Positions 9,826 to 18,924 of a DNA stretch of 60,349 bases are shown in pieces. Below the pieces are notes generated by a model, which was not told the DNA's origin, ran no database searches, and saw nothing but the letters and a program-made list of their open reading frames with translations. Each line of letters starts with the position of its first letter. The stretch's first letter is position 1. A program made the position numbers and the translations under genes. The stretch is from Lysinibacillus pakistanensis (GTDB lineage: Bacteria > Bacillota > Bacilli > Bacillales_A > Planococcaceae). Location: NCBI GenBank assembly GCA_001312325.1, contig BBDJ01000033.1, positions 1 to 60,349 of the forward strand, written 5' to 3'.

Positions 9826-11568
9826 GAGGCACCTCCTTCTAGCTGCTGACGGTCGAATTGCTCTTTATACCATCCCTGTAGTGCAAGAAGCTGCTCATGT
9901 GTGCCCTGTTCAATAATTTGACCTTCATCTAGCACGATGATTATATCTGCATGCTGTATGCCTGATAATCGATGTGTGGTAATAATTGTCGTTTTATCTT
10001 GACGTTCCCGTTGAATATTTTCAATAATTTTTGCCTCTGTTTTAGCATCTACAGCAGATAATGAATCATCCAGCATTAAAATTTCAGGATCCTTAATTAA
10101 GCACGTGCAATGGACACACGTTGCTTTTGGCCACCTGAAAGGGAGACGCCCTTTTCACCCACAAGTGTTTCAAGACCCATTGGTAAATTTTCTAAATCCT
10201 TTTCAAAGTATGCAGCGTGAATTGCCTGTTGCAATTCAGCCTGTGTTGCATCTTCTTTTCCAAATAAAATATTTTCCCGAATTGTACGTGAGAACAGCAC
10301 ATGATCCTGTGGTACATAACCAATCCAATCGAGTAATTGCTCTTTCGTTTGTGCAGTAATATCTACTCCATCTATTGATAGCTGTCCCTCACCGATTGGA
10401 TACTCACGTAATAATTGTCGTAGGAACGTTGTTTTACCAGCTCCCGTTTTCCCAACAATGCCAAGTGTCTGCCCTTTTTTTCAGCGACAATGATATCCGT
10501 TGAAGGTTTTTCACCTGACTCATAGGATATTGGAATGTTAAATCATCAAAGCCAATTCCATTAGGTGTCGCAATCATTTGTGGATTCGCAATATTTTGAA
10601 CATCAGCCTCGTAGTTAAGCGTTTCCTGTACACGATCAAGAGAAGCATTTCCTTGCTGCATCACATTAATAAGCTCTCCGATGGCAAATATTGGCCAAAC
10701 TGCTAACCCCAAGTAAACATTAAATGTCACAAGTTGCCCTACTGTCATCGCCTCAGTGGCAACCAAATGGGCACCATAGCCAAGTGCTACAACATAACTA
10801 ATGCCAGTACCTACTTTTGTAATTGGTCCAAATAAAGCGTTAATTTTTGCTGTATGCATATTTTTTTCATAGACAATTTCACTCATCTCAGCAAAATTTG
10901 TCTCATCCTTTTTTTTCTTGCACATATGCACGTACAACTCGTACACCTGCAACCGACTCTAGCACACTATCATTCAGCTCTCCAAATGAATCTTGCGCCT
11001 TCATATAACGCTCATGTACAATTTTCCCTAGATATTGAATAAGAATAGCCATGATTGGAACAGGGAGCATGGCAAAAAAATGTGAGCTTCCATGAAATCA
11101 TATAGCCCATGGCAAAAATAATACATCCCATATAAATCGTCGAATCAATCAGGGTCATAATCCCAAATCCAGCAGTTAATGATACGGCGTTTAAATCATT
11201 CGTTGCACGAGCCATTAAATCCCCAGTGCGATTTTTTTCATAGAACGTTGGTGTCATACGTAAAAAAATGCTGCATAAGATTCCGACGTAATATTTTTTT
11301 CTAGATTAATAGCCCCTTCAAATAGTCGGAATTGCCACACAAAATTTAGGGCATAACCACCTATAATGATCCCCACAAATATCAAAATATACTTTGATAA
11401 AATAGCTGGTGACATTTCCCCAGCAGTCAATATATCAATAATGGACCCTAGTAAATACGGAGGTACTACCTCTAAAGCACTGGCTATTATTAAGAATACG
11501 ATTGCCACAGTATATTGCTTCCAGTATTGCTTAAAAAACCAGCTTAGCTTACTTAAAACATCAAACAT
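9822..11568 (-). CDS. Multidrug ABC exporter half-transporter, first subunit (BmrC/YheI-like), frame broken
   Basis: The N-terminus MFDVLSKLSWFFKQYWKQY matches the style of YheI/BmrC of Bacillus. Six membrane helices are followed by an ATPase with the signature SLSGGQKQRVSIARA, Walker B SILMLDDSLSAVDAKTE and the H-loop TTHRLSGIQHADIIIVLD. The aspartate after the Walker B aspartate, in place of the usual glutamate, marks a degenerate ATP site, as in heterodimeric exporters where one half is non-catalytic. Frame slips near 11260, 11075, 10910, 10480 and 10095 all fall in homopolymers or nearby. It is preceded by a leader-peptide attenuator. Confidence 0.9.
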
Positions 11569-11710
11569 ACATTATAACCTTCTTTCCCTCGTGCTGTTAA
11601 AGCATTGCTACCCACTATCCAGAAATTCCTTGTTGAAAATCACGTTTTGACCTGTACTTCGCATACTATCTACACTCCTTTTTGTGTTATCACTACAACT
11701 TTTTACGCAA

Positions 11711-11781
11711 CAAAAAAAGACACATCCCCCAAAAAGAGCATGTGTCTCTTATAAAAGGCAAAGTGTAAACCATGCCTTTTT
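11711..11781 (-). promoter_or_regulatory. Transcription attenuator (terminator/antiterminator) of the bmrCD-like operon
   Basis: On the minus strand, AGACACAT (11718-11725 on plus) pairs with ATGTGTCT (11740-11747) and a T-run follows: an intrinsic terminator. Upstream, AAAAGGCA and TGCCTTTT pair at 11753-11780. Alternatively, 11771-11781 can pair with 11731-11742 in an 11-bp stem with one bulge, which would destroy both other hairpins. Terminator and antiterminator are therefore mutually exclusive. A short leader ORF ends about 20 bases before the first arm. This is the layout of ribosome-mediated attenuation as known for bmrB-bmrCD in B. subtilis. Confidence 0.8.
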
Positions 11782-11799
11782 ACTGCGATAGAAAAAAAG

Positions 11800-11856
11800 T
11801 TAGGCACGGACAATGTATGCAAATGTGTTTTGAAATGATACTGTTAAATTAAACAT
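11800..11856 (-). CDS. Leader peptide of the bmrCD-like exporter (BmrB-like role)
   Basis: An 18-codon ORF, MFNLTVSFQNTFAYIVRA, with a strong AGGAGGGC six bases upstream of its ATG. It sits between the promoter at 11900-11927 and the attenuator. A ribosome stalled near the end of this ORF would cover the first arm of the downstream hairpins. The sequence is not similar to BmrB; only the arrangement is. The ATG two codons earlier would be too close to the ribosome site. Confidence 0.75.
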   Translation of the reverse strand: MFNLTVSFQNTFAYIVRA

Positions 11857-11899
11857 TGTCATGCCCTCCTTTACTTGATTTGTTATAGTGTTCTTGAAG

Positions 11900-11927
11900 A
11901 TTATCACACTTTAGAAATATTTGTCAA
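11900..11927 (-). promoter_or_regulatory. Sigma-A promoter of the leader-bmrCD operon
   Basis: On the minus strand TTGACA (11922-11927) and GATAAT (11900-11905) are separated by 16 bases. It lies about 45 bases upstream of the leader ORF, giving a long leader before the first exporter gene at 11568. Confidence 0.7.
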
Positions 11928-12175
11928 CTATCTTCCTGTTATTTTTTTTACGTTTTTCAAGAAATAATTAACGCTTTAAAGCAATGAATTACTATTCTGT
12001 GATTTCAAATGCTCATCGAATAGTAGGCATTGCAGAACCACTCATGATAAAATCTTTATAGTATTTGAATTTTAAATCGCGTAGACCCCTGAGACAACTT
12101 GGTGACTTCTTATTTAAATATTGACGATGAAATTACTGCCTGCTTGTACAAGATAAAATTAAGGAGCGACTAACT
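11928..12175. other. Upstream region of the crcB pair
   Basis: Non-coding. A fluoride riboswitch would be expected here because both downstream genes are fluoride channels, but I could not fit its conserved pseudoknot. The only nearby hits, such as the GATGA at about 12125-12135, lack a matching partner. Confidence 0.4.
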
Positions 12176-12539
12176 TTGAAATCATTTTTAGCAGTGGGAA
12201 TTGGAGGATTTTTAGGGGCTATCAGTCGTTATAGTCTTAGCCTATTTTTCCCCAATACAGGTGGTTTTCCAGTTACAACACTTTGTATTAACATAATAGG
12301 TTGCTTCTTTTTAGCATGGCTTTTTACAGCTTTTCCAAAGCGTTCCCCCATAGTGTTAGGCATTGGGACAGGCTTTTTTTGGTGCCTTTACAACCTTTTC
12401 GACATTTTCCTTGGAGACCCTATTACTTCTTCAAGATCATCAATGGATACAAGCCCTACTTTATGGTCTCATAAGTGTTGTTGGTGGATTAATTTGTGCA
12501 TGGCTAGGACATAAGCTGGCAAAGGGGCGTTTCGAATGA
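12176..12539 (+). CDS. Fluoride channel subunit (CrcB/Fluc), one frameshift
   Basis: A four-helix fluoride channel subunit that lowers cytoplasmic fluoride. Family motifs are GGFLGAISRY in helix 1, CINIIGCF with the conserved Asn in helix 2, and after the repair GTGFFGAFTTFST in helix 3. The T-run at 12374-12380 carries one base too many. The stop overlaps the start of the next crcB by ATGA. Paired crcB genes usually make a heterodimeric channel with antiparallel subunits. Confidence 0.9.
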
Positions 12540-12865
12540 TTCTTATTGGTATCGGTGGATTTTTAGGTGCATTGACTAGATTTTATTTAGGGAAATGGAT
12601 AGTTCATACATATCCATGGGCAACATTTTTCATCAATATAACAGGTTCTTTCGCACTTGGAGTTTTGTTTGCGTTACATCTAAGCGATTGGCTATGGCAT
12701 TTTATTGGAATTGGTTTCTTAGGGGCCTATACAACCTTTTCAACATTTGGCTTTGAATCACTACAACTCGTTGAACAGAAGAAATGGAGCCATGCGATTA
12801 TTTATATGAGTTCATCCATTTTGCTTGGAATACTTTGTGCGACACTTGGATTTTATATGGTATAA
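12536..12865 (+). CDS. Fluoride channel subunit (CrcB/Fluc), second copy
   Basis: An intact 109-residue protein with the same motifs: GGFLGALTRF, FFINITGSFALG and GFLGAYTTFSTFGFE, the last with the conserved phenylalanine/threonine filter residues. Coupled to the first copy by a four-base overlap, so equal expression for a dimeric channel is likely. Confidence 0.93.
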   Translation: MILIGIGGFLGALTRFYLGKWIVHTYPWATFFINITGSFALGVLFALHLSDWLWHFIGIGFLGAYTTFSTFGFESLQLVEQKKWSHAIIYMSSSILLGILCATLGFYMV

Positions 12866-12880
12866 GAAAGGGATGATTTT

Positions 12881-13201
12881 TTGATACCTTCAACATACGA
12901 TTTACAAATACTTGAAACTGAAATTGAACAAACATTATATACCTTAATCGACTTAGAGTTAGAAGAAAATTTTCAGGAAATGAATAGCCTCTTTTCGAAG
13001 TTACTCGCCAAAGTTCAGGCCGCTCAGCTAATCGATTATAAGCTTGATGTTCTTGTTGATCCACAATTATTTGCAACAGAAACAAGTATTCTACTGCGAA
13101 GCTTAATAGAAGCAAAAGCTAGACCTCATAAAAGACAAAGACTGCTTACACATCGAATGGTTTTGAAAATATGGTTACGAAAAAAAATCAACGATTTATG
13201 A
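12881..13201 (+). CDS. Hypothetical helical protein
   Basis: A 106-residue ORF with a TTG start 15 bases after crcB and an AAAGGGATG ribosome site. It is rich in Leu, Glu and Lys and predicted all-helical, with no signal peptide or known motif. Placement suggests cotranscription with crcB. The C-terminus is after an A-run (13180s) and could be wrong by a frame slip. I do not recognise the family. Confidence 0.55.
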   Translation: MIPSTYDLQILETEIEQTLYTLIDLELEENFQEMNSLFSKLLAKVQAAQLIDYKLDVLVDPQLFATETSILLRSLIEAKARPHKRQRLLTHRMVLKIWLRKKINDL

Positions 13202-13225
13202 AGGAGTTTTTACCACAAATGTTTT

Positions 13226-13253
13226 AGGCGCCTGTCGATTTCTTGGCGCCCTC
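13226..13253. terminator. Terminator of the crcB unit
   Basis: GGCGCC and GGCGCC flank a 12-base loop and a CTCTTTT tract follows. It separates convergent genes. Confidence 0.7.
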
Positions 13254-13255
13254 TT

Positions 13256-13957
13256 TTAAATTTGCACTTGTTGCAACACTTCCTTTGTTTTCCCTTCGAT
13301 AATTAAATCAAACGGTACTGTGTGCTGTGTTATATCTAAATTGATATAGACAGTTTTCCCTTTTGTCATCGTGGGGAGCTGATTCACAGGATACACTTCA
13401 AGGCTGGTACCAATGACAAGTACAAGCCCCGCTGATTGAATAGCATCCATCGATCTGTGCCAGCTCTCTTGAGGTAAACTTTCACCAAAAAGTACAACAT
13501 TTGGCCGTAATTTTCCATTACAATGTCTACAGCTCTCCTTATTCAAAAAACAATACATTGAAGCGGCTTGCTGACAGCGGTGACAGCGAATCAAGCGAAT
13601 CGAACCATGTAATTCTTCCACCCTCTGACTACCTGCCAATTGATGAAACCCATCTACATTTTGAGTCATCACTAAAGATACAATGCCACGCTTTTCCCAA
13701 TCCGCAAGAATTTTATGCCCCTCATGTGGTGCTACATTTTCTAAATGTTCAATGCGCATTTTATAAAATTCATGAAATAATGTATAATTTTGTGCCAATG
13801 CCTCAGTAGTGGCTACTGCACGAGGATCAATATTTTGCCACCATCCTGATACTGAACGAAAATCTGGTATACCACTTTCTGTTGACATGCCAGCCCCTGT
13901 TAAAATAACTGTCCTTTTTGAGGATTGTAACCATTCACCTAATTGTTCAATTGACAT
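13256..13957 (-). CDS. NAD-dependent protein deacylase, Sir2 family
   Basis: An intact sirtuin of 233 residues, cytoplasmic, removing acetyl groups from lysines with NAD as co-substrate. Motifs in order: GAGMSTESGIPDFR (NAD pocket), TQNVDGFHQLAGS, the catalytic histidine in ELHGS, two zinc-binding Cys pairs (CHRC and CRHC), NVVLFGE, and GTSLEVYPVNQLP. Length and spacing are normal for small bacterial sirtuins. No obvious operon partner. Confidence 0.95.
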   Translation of the reverse strand: MSIEQLGEWLQSSKRTVILTGAGMSTESGIPDFRSVSGWWQNIDPRAVATTEALAQNYTLFHEFYKMRIEHLENVAPHEGHKILADWEKRGIVSLVMTQNVDGFHQLAGSQRVEELHGSIRLIRCHRCQQAASMYCFLNKESCRHCNGKLRPNVVLFGESLPQESWHRSMDAIQSAGLVLVIGTSLEVYPVNQLPTMTKGKTVYINLDITQHTVPFDLIIEGKTKEVLQQVQI

Positions 13958-14065
13958 TTTTCATTCCTCCATTCTCATACTAACATCGTACGATATGAGC
14001 TAAGAAGCGCTTATTATAGTAACTATGACATCTTTATTTCATGGACTCAATAGTTTTCAGCAAAA

Positions 14066-14140
14066 TATCAATTTCGCCTTGGCGTAATTGTAGCAGCCGC
14101 TATACTTTCGACATAAAAACATTTGCTGAATAAAGAAAAA
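14066..14140. repeat. Dispersed intergenic repeat, partial copy D
   Basis: ATCAATTTCG..., GTAATTGTAGCAGCCGC and GCTGAATAAAG match the start and end blocks of the copy at 32838-33022 and the short copy at 44796-44868. The middle block is missing. Confidence 0.55.
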
Positions 14141-14156
14141 AAGAACAGCTTTTCAT

Positions 14157-14657
14157 TCAGCTGTTCTTTATAAATCTTTTAGAATTTATTCGTAAACTCT
14201 TCCACATATGATAGTAAACCCCACCAGAAGTCATCAACGCTGGAACTGTGATAATAAGAGAACAGGCAAATCCTTGCTGTGCAATGTGATGAAGTGTTCC
14301 TGACGATACTGTCATCCATATCCACAGAATCATTGAGATTGCCAGCATAATAGATGCCACGATATTAACAGGCTTTGCTAGACGGGCTAATTTATCGATT
14401 GCAGACTCAACATCACTATAGATAGGGGTCGTTCCCGGTGTTGCCTTAAAAATATGCATATCTGCGCTTGAACAAACATGTGTCCACCCACCAAATGCAA
14501 ATAGCTCAAAATATTCATCTTTTTCATCTGCGGGTAATGTGCGGTAATCAATATTATAAATAACGTCTTCTGCATCACCCTTCTCGAGCTCATAGCCAGC
14601 AAATCGAAATCTTTTTAAATGCCAACCCTTTGCAGCCTTTTTACTTAATTTCTTCAT
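14157..14657 (-). CDS. DUF2812 membrane protein
   Basis: 166 residues. The N-terminal part (GWHLKRFRFAGYELEKGDAEDVIYNIDY, GGWTHVCSSADMHIFKA) is the DUF2812 soluble domain; two membrane helices follow at about 97-117 and 128-148. DUF2812 proteins are commonly encoded directly after a PadR regulator, as here. Molecular function is unknown. Confidence 0.85.
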   Translation of the reverse strand: MKKLSKKAAKGWHLKRFRFAGYELEKGDAEDVIYNIDYRTLPADEKDEYFELFAFGGWTHVCSSADMHIFKATPGTTPIYSDVESAIDKLARLAKPVNIVASIMLAISMILWIWMTVSSGTLHHIAQQGFACSLIITVPALMTSGGVYYHMWKSLRINSKRFIKNS

Positions 14658-14714
14658 ATCGAGCTCCTCAAAAAAAAGCTAAACCATTTGATACCATATA
14701 TCTCTTCTTTAACA

Positions 14715-15033
14715 CTAAATATGCCCCCTTTGTAATCCCTGCTCTGCCATATAAATCATGCCCTTTCTTCTTTCTATATCTTGAAGTAATATGTCACGGC
14801 CTTTACGAGTTAAGATATAGACCTTGCGACGAGAATCTGTGTCATCATGAATTTGAATTAGCTGCTCAGCTATTAGTTTTTTGATAATGGTATATAGGGA
14901 TGCTGGTCCAACGATAAATGTTCCCCTTGTCTTTTCCTCTATTAAGCTCATAACAGCGTAGCCATGACGAGGCTCGGTTAATGCTGCCATAATATAAAAA
15001 AACCGAGTCTGTTAAATGCTCTAAAGATTTCAA
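14715..15033 (-). CDS. PadR-family transcriptional regulator, one frameshift
   Basis: A small winged-helix regulator of about 105 residues. Motifs are MAALTEPRHGYAVMSLIEE, the recognition segment GPASLYTIIKKLIAEQLI and the wing DTDSRRKVYILTRKGRD. The start is a TTG at 15033 with GGAGGTG 7 bases upstream. The first residues (LKSLEHLTDS) are joined to the rest by a slip in the A-run at 14996-15003. It lies 57 bases upstream of the DUF2812 gene in one operon. Two strong dyads occupy its promoter. Confidence 0.88.
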
Positions 15034-15047
15034 TATCTACACCTCCA

Positions 15048-15097
15048 ATATATCACAAAATGATATATCACAAAACAATATATCATTTTATGATATA
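15048..15097. promoter_or_regulatory. Tandem PadR operators
   Basis: Two copies of ATATATCA-N5-TGATATA(T), at 15048-15068 and 15078-15097, lie 30 bases apart, about three helix turns, directly upstream of the PadR ribosome site. Each is an almost perfect inverted repeat. Cooperative autorepression is the natural reading. Confidence 0.7.
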
Positions 15098-15114
15098 AAC
15101 CGCAATTAGATTGA

Positions 15115-15150
15115 AAACGCCCACTAAGTGATTAACTTAGTAGACGCCTT
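15115..15150 (-). terminator. Terminator downstream of the CbrC gene
   Basis: On the minus strand GGCG..CTACTAAGT pairs with ACTTAGT.GGCG and GTTTT follows. Confidence 0.6.
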
Positions 15151-15159
15151 TTATCTTTA

Positions 15160-15213
15160 TTCAGTAGGTGTTTGGACATCCAACTGAAAAAAAACCAAAA
15201 CTGCATTCATTTA
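15160..15213. repeat. Dispersed intergenic repeat, short copy B
   Basis: Contains CAGTAGGTGTTTGGACA and CAAAACTGCATTCATT, matching the central block of copies A and C. It abuts the 3' end of the CbrC gene. Confidence 0.65.
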
Positions 15214-16045
15214 ACTAAAATCAGAATACAGAACATAATGACCACATTCTAAGCATTGAAATAAATACCCTTGATGATGACCATCATTCACCAATGATTC
15301 GGATAACTCTATTGTAGAAAAAGCAGTAAAATTTTCAAATTGCTCTGTAATGCCTCGCTCCAATAATTCACGCCAACCGACATAGCCAATAAAGGCACAA
15401 TAATCCGAGCAATGAGCCACCCAATTATTTCCTTGCCAGCTAACATATCCAGGTGTTCTATACATGACTTCCTCAGTATAATTTGCATTTACAACATTCT
15501 CATCATTTATGAGATCCTCCTGGAAAGAACCATCGTATTTTCTAGCGGCTGCACCACTATGTATACATGTCGGACAAAGATACTCAGCCCTTTCAATGGC
15601 ATAAATACCTCCAGAATAATAAACATCTACTTCCTCCTTACAGCAATCACAAGTAACAATTTTTTTGCGCTTTAAAAATTTTTGATTGTAGTGGGTATGG
15701 TAGATATTTAAACTTCGGTATAACAGTTTTTGTTTCACCCTCTCGTATTTTACAAGGATACAAAGGCCTACTATAATTTGGATTATCCATATAATATTTC
15801 AGGGCTGGATATTTCTTTCGATCTTTCTTATTCTCCAAATCCATTACTGTGGTAAAAAGCTTATATGCCTCAGGGTACATTCTAAGCAAACAGTAGATTT
15901 CTACAAGTATTCTTACATTTCCCTCTGTTTGTTCATCAAGTTTAACTTGTTCTTTAAATTCATGCATTTGATTTATGCTAGCTGGGTCAGATGGATTGAA
16001 ATTTTTCCGTTGTTCGTGCCATTCTTCTAAAATAAACGTAGTCAT
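15211..16045 (-). CDS. CbrC-family (UPF0167) protein, one frameshift
   Basis: The C-terminal two-thirds is a CbrC domain: PKFKYLPYPLQSKIF, KKIVTCDCCKEEVDVYYSG, ECLCP-like YLCPTCI, a third Cys/His cluster HCSDYCAFIGYVGWRELL, and FQCLECGHYVLYSD. The paired cysteines look like metal sites. The N-terminal 100 residues are helical, as in longer members. The frame slips in an A-run at about 15660-15666, which splits the gene into two overlapping ORFs. Function is poorly understood; E. coli CbrC is linked to colicin M resistance. Confidence 0.82.
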
Positions 16046-16073
16046 ATAGGAACTCCCTCTACAAAAGGCTTCA

Positions 16074-16382
16074 TTATTTGGTGAAAGAATATTCTTTCAT
16101 GACCTGACAAATTTCCACATGATATTGCGTATACCAATTTTCTTTCCCAAATTGCTGTGCTACTAAGTGTTTGGCATTTTCCTTCCACGCTTGAATAGCC
16201 TCTAACGTTTTCCAATAGGATACCGTCATTCCCTTCCCTTCGGCATCTCTAACACTTTCTACACGAATAAAGCCTGGCTGCTTTTGTGCTAGGCTATCCA
16301 TAACTTCTGCCATCTTAGCATAGCCCGCTCCATCCTTTTCGGTTCTATGTGATGTAAAAATTACAGCATAATACGTTTCCAT
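16074..16382 (-). CDS. Antibiotic biosynthesis monooxygenase (ABM) domain protein
   Basis: An intact 102-residue single-domain ferredoxin-like protein. ABM signatures are KQPGFIRVESVRDAEGKGMTVSYW and EAIQAWKENAKHLVAQQFGKENWY. These small dimers act as cofactor-free oxygenases, haem-degrading enzymes or quinol-handling proteins; which applies here cannot be told. The start at 16382 has GGGAG upstream. It is divergent from an ArsR-type regulator, with 87 bases between them. Confidence 0.88.
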   Translation of the reverse strand: METYYAVIFTSHRTEKDGAGYAKMAEVMDSLAQKQPGFIRVESVRDAEGKGMTVSYWKTLEAIQAWKENAKHLVAQQFGKENWYTQYHVEICQVMKEYSFTK

Positions 16383-16469
16383 GTATTTACTCCCTCCTCT
16401 ATATGTATTATTGTAAACGATAAATACTGTTACGAAAAATAAACATCGATTGAGAAAGGATTGTGACAA

Positions 16470-17160
16470 ATGGGGATTAATCCAAATATTGCTGAAATTG
16501 CTTCCCTTCTAGGTGAAACCTCAAGAGCCACAATGCTTGCTAGTATGATGGATGGCCGCTTCCATACAGCTAGTGAATTAGCATATATGGCCGCCATTAA
16601 ACCTCAGACAGCTAGCTTTCATCTCGCTAAGTTAGTGGATGGCAAGCTTGTCAAAGTAGAAAAGCAAGGTCGTCATCGATATTTTCGGCTAGCAGGTGAA
16701 GACATTGCACAATTACTGGAATCCTTCCTAGCAATGTCTCCGCCACCAGAAGTGCGTTCATTAAAGCAATCCAGTCAAATGAAAGTTCTACAGGATGCAA
16801 GAACCTGTTACGACCATTTAGCTGGTAAATTAGGTGTGCAATTAACAGAATCATTGCTTAATGCTAGTTATTTAGAGCTAGACCAAAAACAGTTTGTCAT
16901 TACAACTGAAGGTGAAAAGTTTTTTTGCGGATTTCGGTCTGGATTTAGATGAATTAAAAAAAATGCGTCGTTCATTTTCTCATGCCTGCTTAGATTGGAG
17001 CGAACGGCGATATCATCTTGGTGGAGCACTCGGTCACGGACTGCTGACACATTTTCTAAACCTTGAATGGATTACGCGTGTCCCATCCATCCGAGCTATT
17101 AAAGTCACTGAAAAAGGACGAACCGGCTTTAAAGAAGTTTTTAACATGGATATAACCTAG
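16470..17160 (+). CDS. ArsR-family winged-helix regulator, one frameshift
   Basis: The N-terminal HTH (LGETSRATMLASMMDGRFHTASELAYMA, KPQTASFHLAKLVDGKLV, RHRYFRLAGED) is typical of ArsR-type regulators without metal cysteines. A C-terminal domain of about 120 residues (ACLDWSERRYHLGGALGHGLL) resembles the YczG/CmtR-like longer members. The frame slips in a T-run at 16920-16926. Its stop overlaps the stop of the convergent EamA gene by four bases. It probably controls the divergent ABM gene. Confidence 0.85.
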
Positions 17161-18067
17161 CCTAGGCTTTTATCGTCTACCATCTTATCGCGGAGATTTT
17201 TCTTATCTTTTGCAGTAAAATTACGATTTACTAAATAGATTCCAGCAATAATAAAGACACCTCCTACTACTAATGAAAGCTTAAGGGGATCATCAAACAA
17301 TGCCCAGCCTGTTAATACTCCAAAAAAAGGGGCCAAAAATAAATAAGCACTCGTTTTGCCAGGATCACTATTTTGTAGAAGATAGTACCAGCCAGCAAAT
17401 TGAACGATCGATGAGAAAATACTTAACCATAACAAAATAAAGATAGAAGTCCGATTCACAATAAAAAATGGTTGCTCAAGCAAGAAACTGGCTAGTAATA
17501 GAATGAAACCACCAAAAAGCATTTGATAGGCTGATAAAACCCAAGTATCAAATAAAACACCCCATTTTTTAGCTAGCAATGTTGCCACTGCCCAAAAAAA
17601 CAGCAGAAAGAATACCAAAAATAAGACCGATTTGAATGGTAACCTGTGCCCCCATTGTAATCATTACGCCAATTAATCCTAGCACAACACCACACCATTG
17701 ATATGTGCGGTAACGTGCCTTTGTAAAAAGAGTGGCAAATATCACAACGAGTAAGGGATTTGTAAACGTTAGAATGGAAGATTCGCTTGCTGTAATTGTG
17801 CGCAAACTTAAAAAAAATACAGCCCATAACACCTGCTGTTTGACAAGCTCCAATTATTAAAATCTTTATCCAACTACCATTTGAGGTTGGATGAGGTCTC
17901 CTGAAAGCTATTACAATAACAGCCATGATTGCTCCTGCTAGTAGAAATCGGAGTGTAGCTAATAATAATGGCGATGAATAAGGCAAGCCTAACTTAACAA
18001 TGGCAAAGGAAGATCCCATTAAAAATGTAGTTAGGACTAATAATGCAATAAATTTATAAATATTCAT
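17157..18067 (-). CDS. EamA-family (DMT) transporter, two frameshifts
   Basis: About 300 residues with ten membrane helices in two EamA repeats: TTFLMGSSFAIVKLGLPYSSPLLLATLRFLLAG in the first and SAYLFLAPFFGVLTGWALFDDPL in the second. It exports metabolites or drugs of unknown identity. I chose the ATG at 18067 with AAGGAGG 7 bases upstream. Frame slips lie near 17820 and 17595 in A-runs. Confidence 0.88.
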
Positions 18068-18223
18068 TGATGTTCCTCCTTTTTTTATATTTAAGAACAT
18101 TATAGATAGGAAAAGCTTCAACTCTCATCGAAGTATGGAATACAAATTAGCGAATTTTTCAGTTTCATGTCATTTTTCATACGTATAGTTTTAACTAAAA
18201 AGCACAAATGGGAGGAAACAACC

Positions 18224-18924
18224 TTGAAAATATTAGTAGCAGAAGATGATGCAAGGCTTAGAAGAAATATTGTCTATATATTAAAAAAAGGAATTTCATC
18301 ATGTTGCAGAAGCAGAGAATGGGCAGGACGCGCTAGACCATACTCATACTGAGATATATGATCTTGTTATTTTAGACTGGATGATGCCAAAACTAAGTGG
18401 AATTGAAGTTTGTCAACAGCTGCGAAACACTGGGTTTAATGGCAGTATTTTAATGCTGACAGCAAGGGATGATACCGATGATATCATCAAAGGTCTTGAT
18501 AGCGGTGCAGATGATTACATCGTAAAACCATTTAAAATGGAGGAACTATTAGCAAGAGTTCGAGCATTGCTCCGAAGAAAAGATAAAGTCATTGAACAGG
18601 TCATCCAAATTGATCATTTACAACTACATGTAGATTCCCGTGTGTTTTTGTACAATAATAAAGTGATTGACCTAACTAAAAATGAATTCTTACTTTTAGA
18701 ATATTTATTTATGAATAAGGGTCGTATACTAACAAGAGAACAAATTTGTATTTATATTTGGGGCTATGATTATGATGTTTCGAATAATTCCTTGGACGCA
18801 TTAGTCAAACTTGTTCGAAAAAAAATTGATGATGGTCAATCCAAATCACATATTCAGAATGTAAGAGGTATTGGCTATAAATTGAGGGATAATGAATGTT
18901 TCAGACAACGAGAAAAAAAATTAG
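18224..18924 (+). CDS. OmpR-family response regulator, one frameshift
   Basis: Receiver domain with the acidic pair in VAEDDARL, the phospho-acceptor aspartate in VILDWMMPKLSG, the switch threonine in MLTARDD and the lysine in DDYIVKPF. The winged-helix output domain follows (NEFLLLEYLFMNKGRILTREQI, VRGIGYKL). The TTG at 18224 is chosen because GGAGG lies 8 bases upstream and the reading LKILVAEDD is canonical. A slip in the A-run near 18285 breaks the receiver. The 3' end overlaps the kinase start at 18896 and depends on the A-run at 18913-18920. Confidence 0.9.

Noticed and set aside
12000..12175. Fluoride riboswitch upstream of the crcB pair
   Set aside because: Expected from the genes, but I could not place the 5' loop and its 3' pseudoknot partner around any GATGA-like segment. 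Partial matches only.
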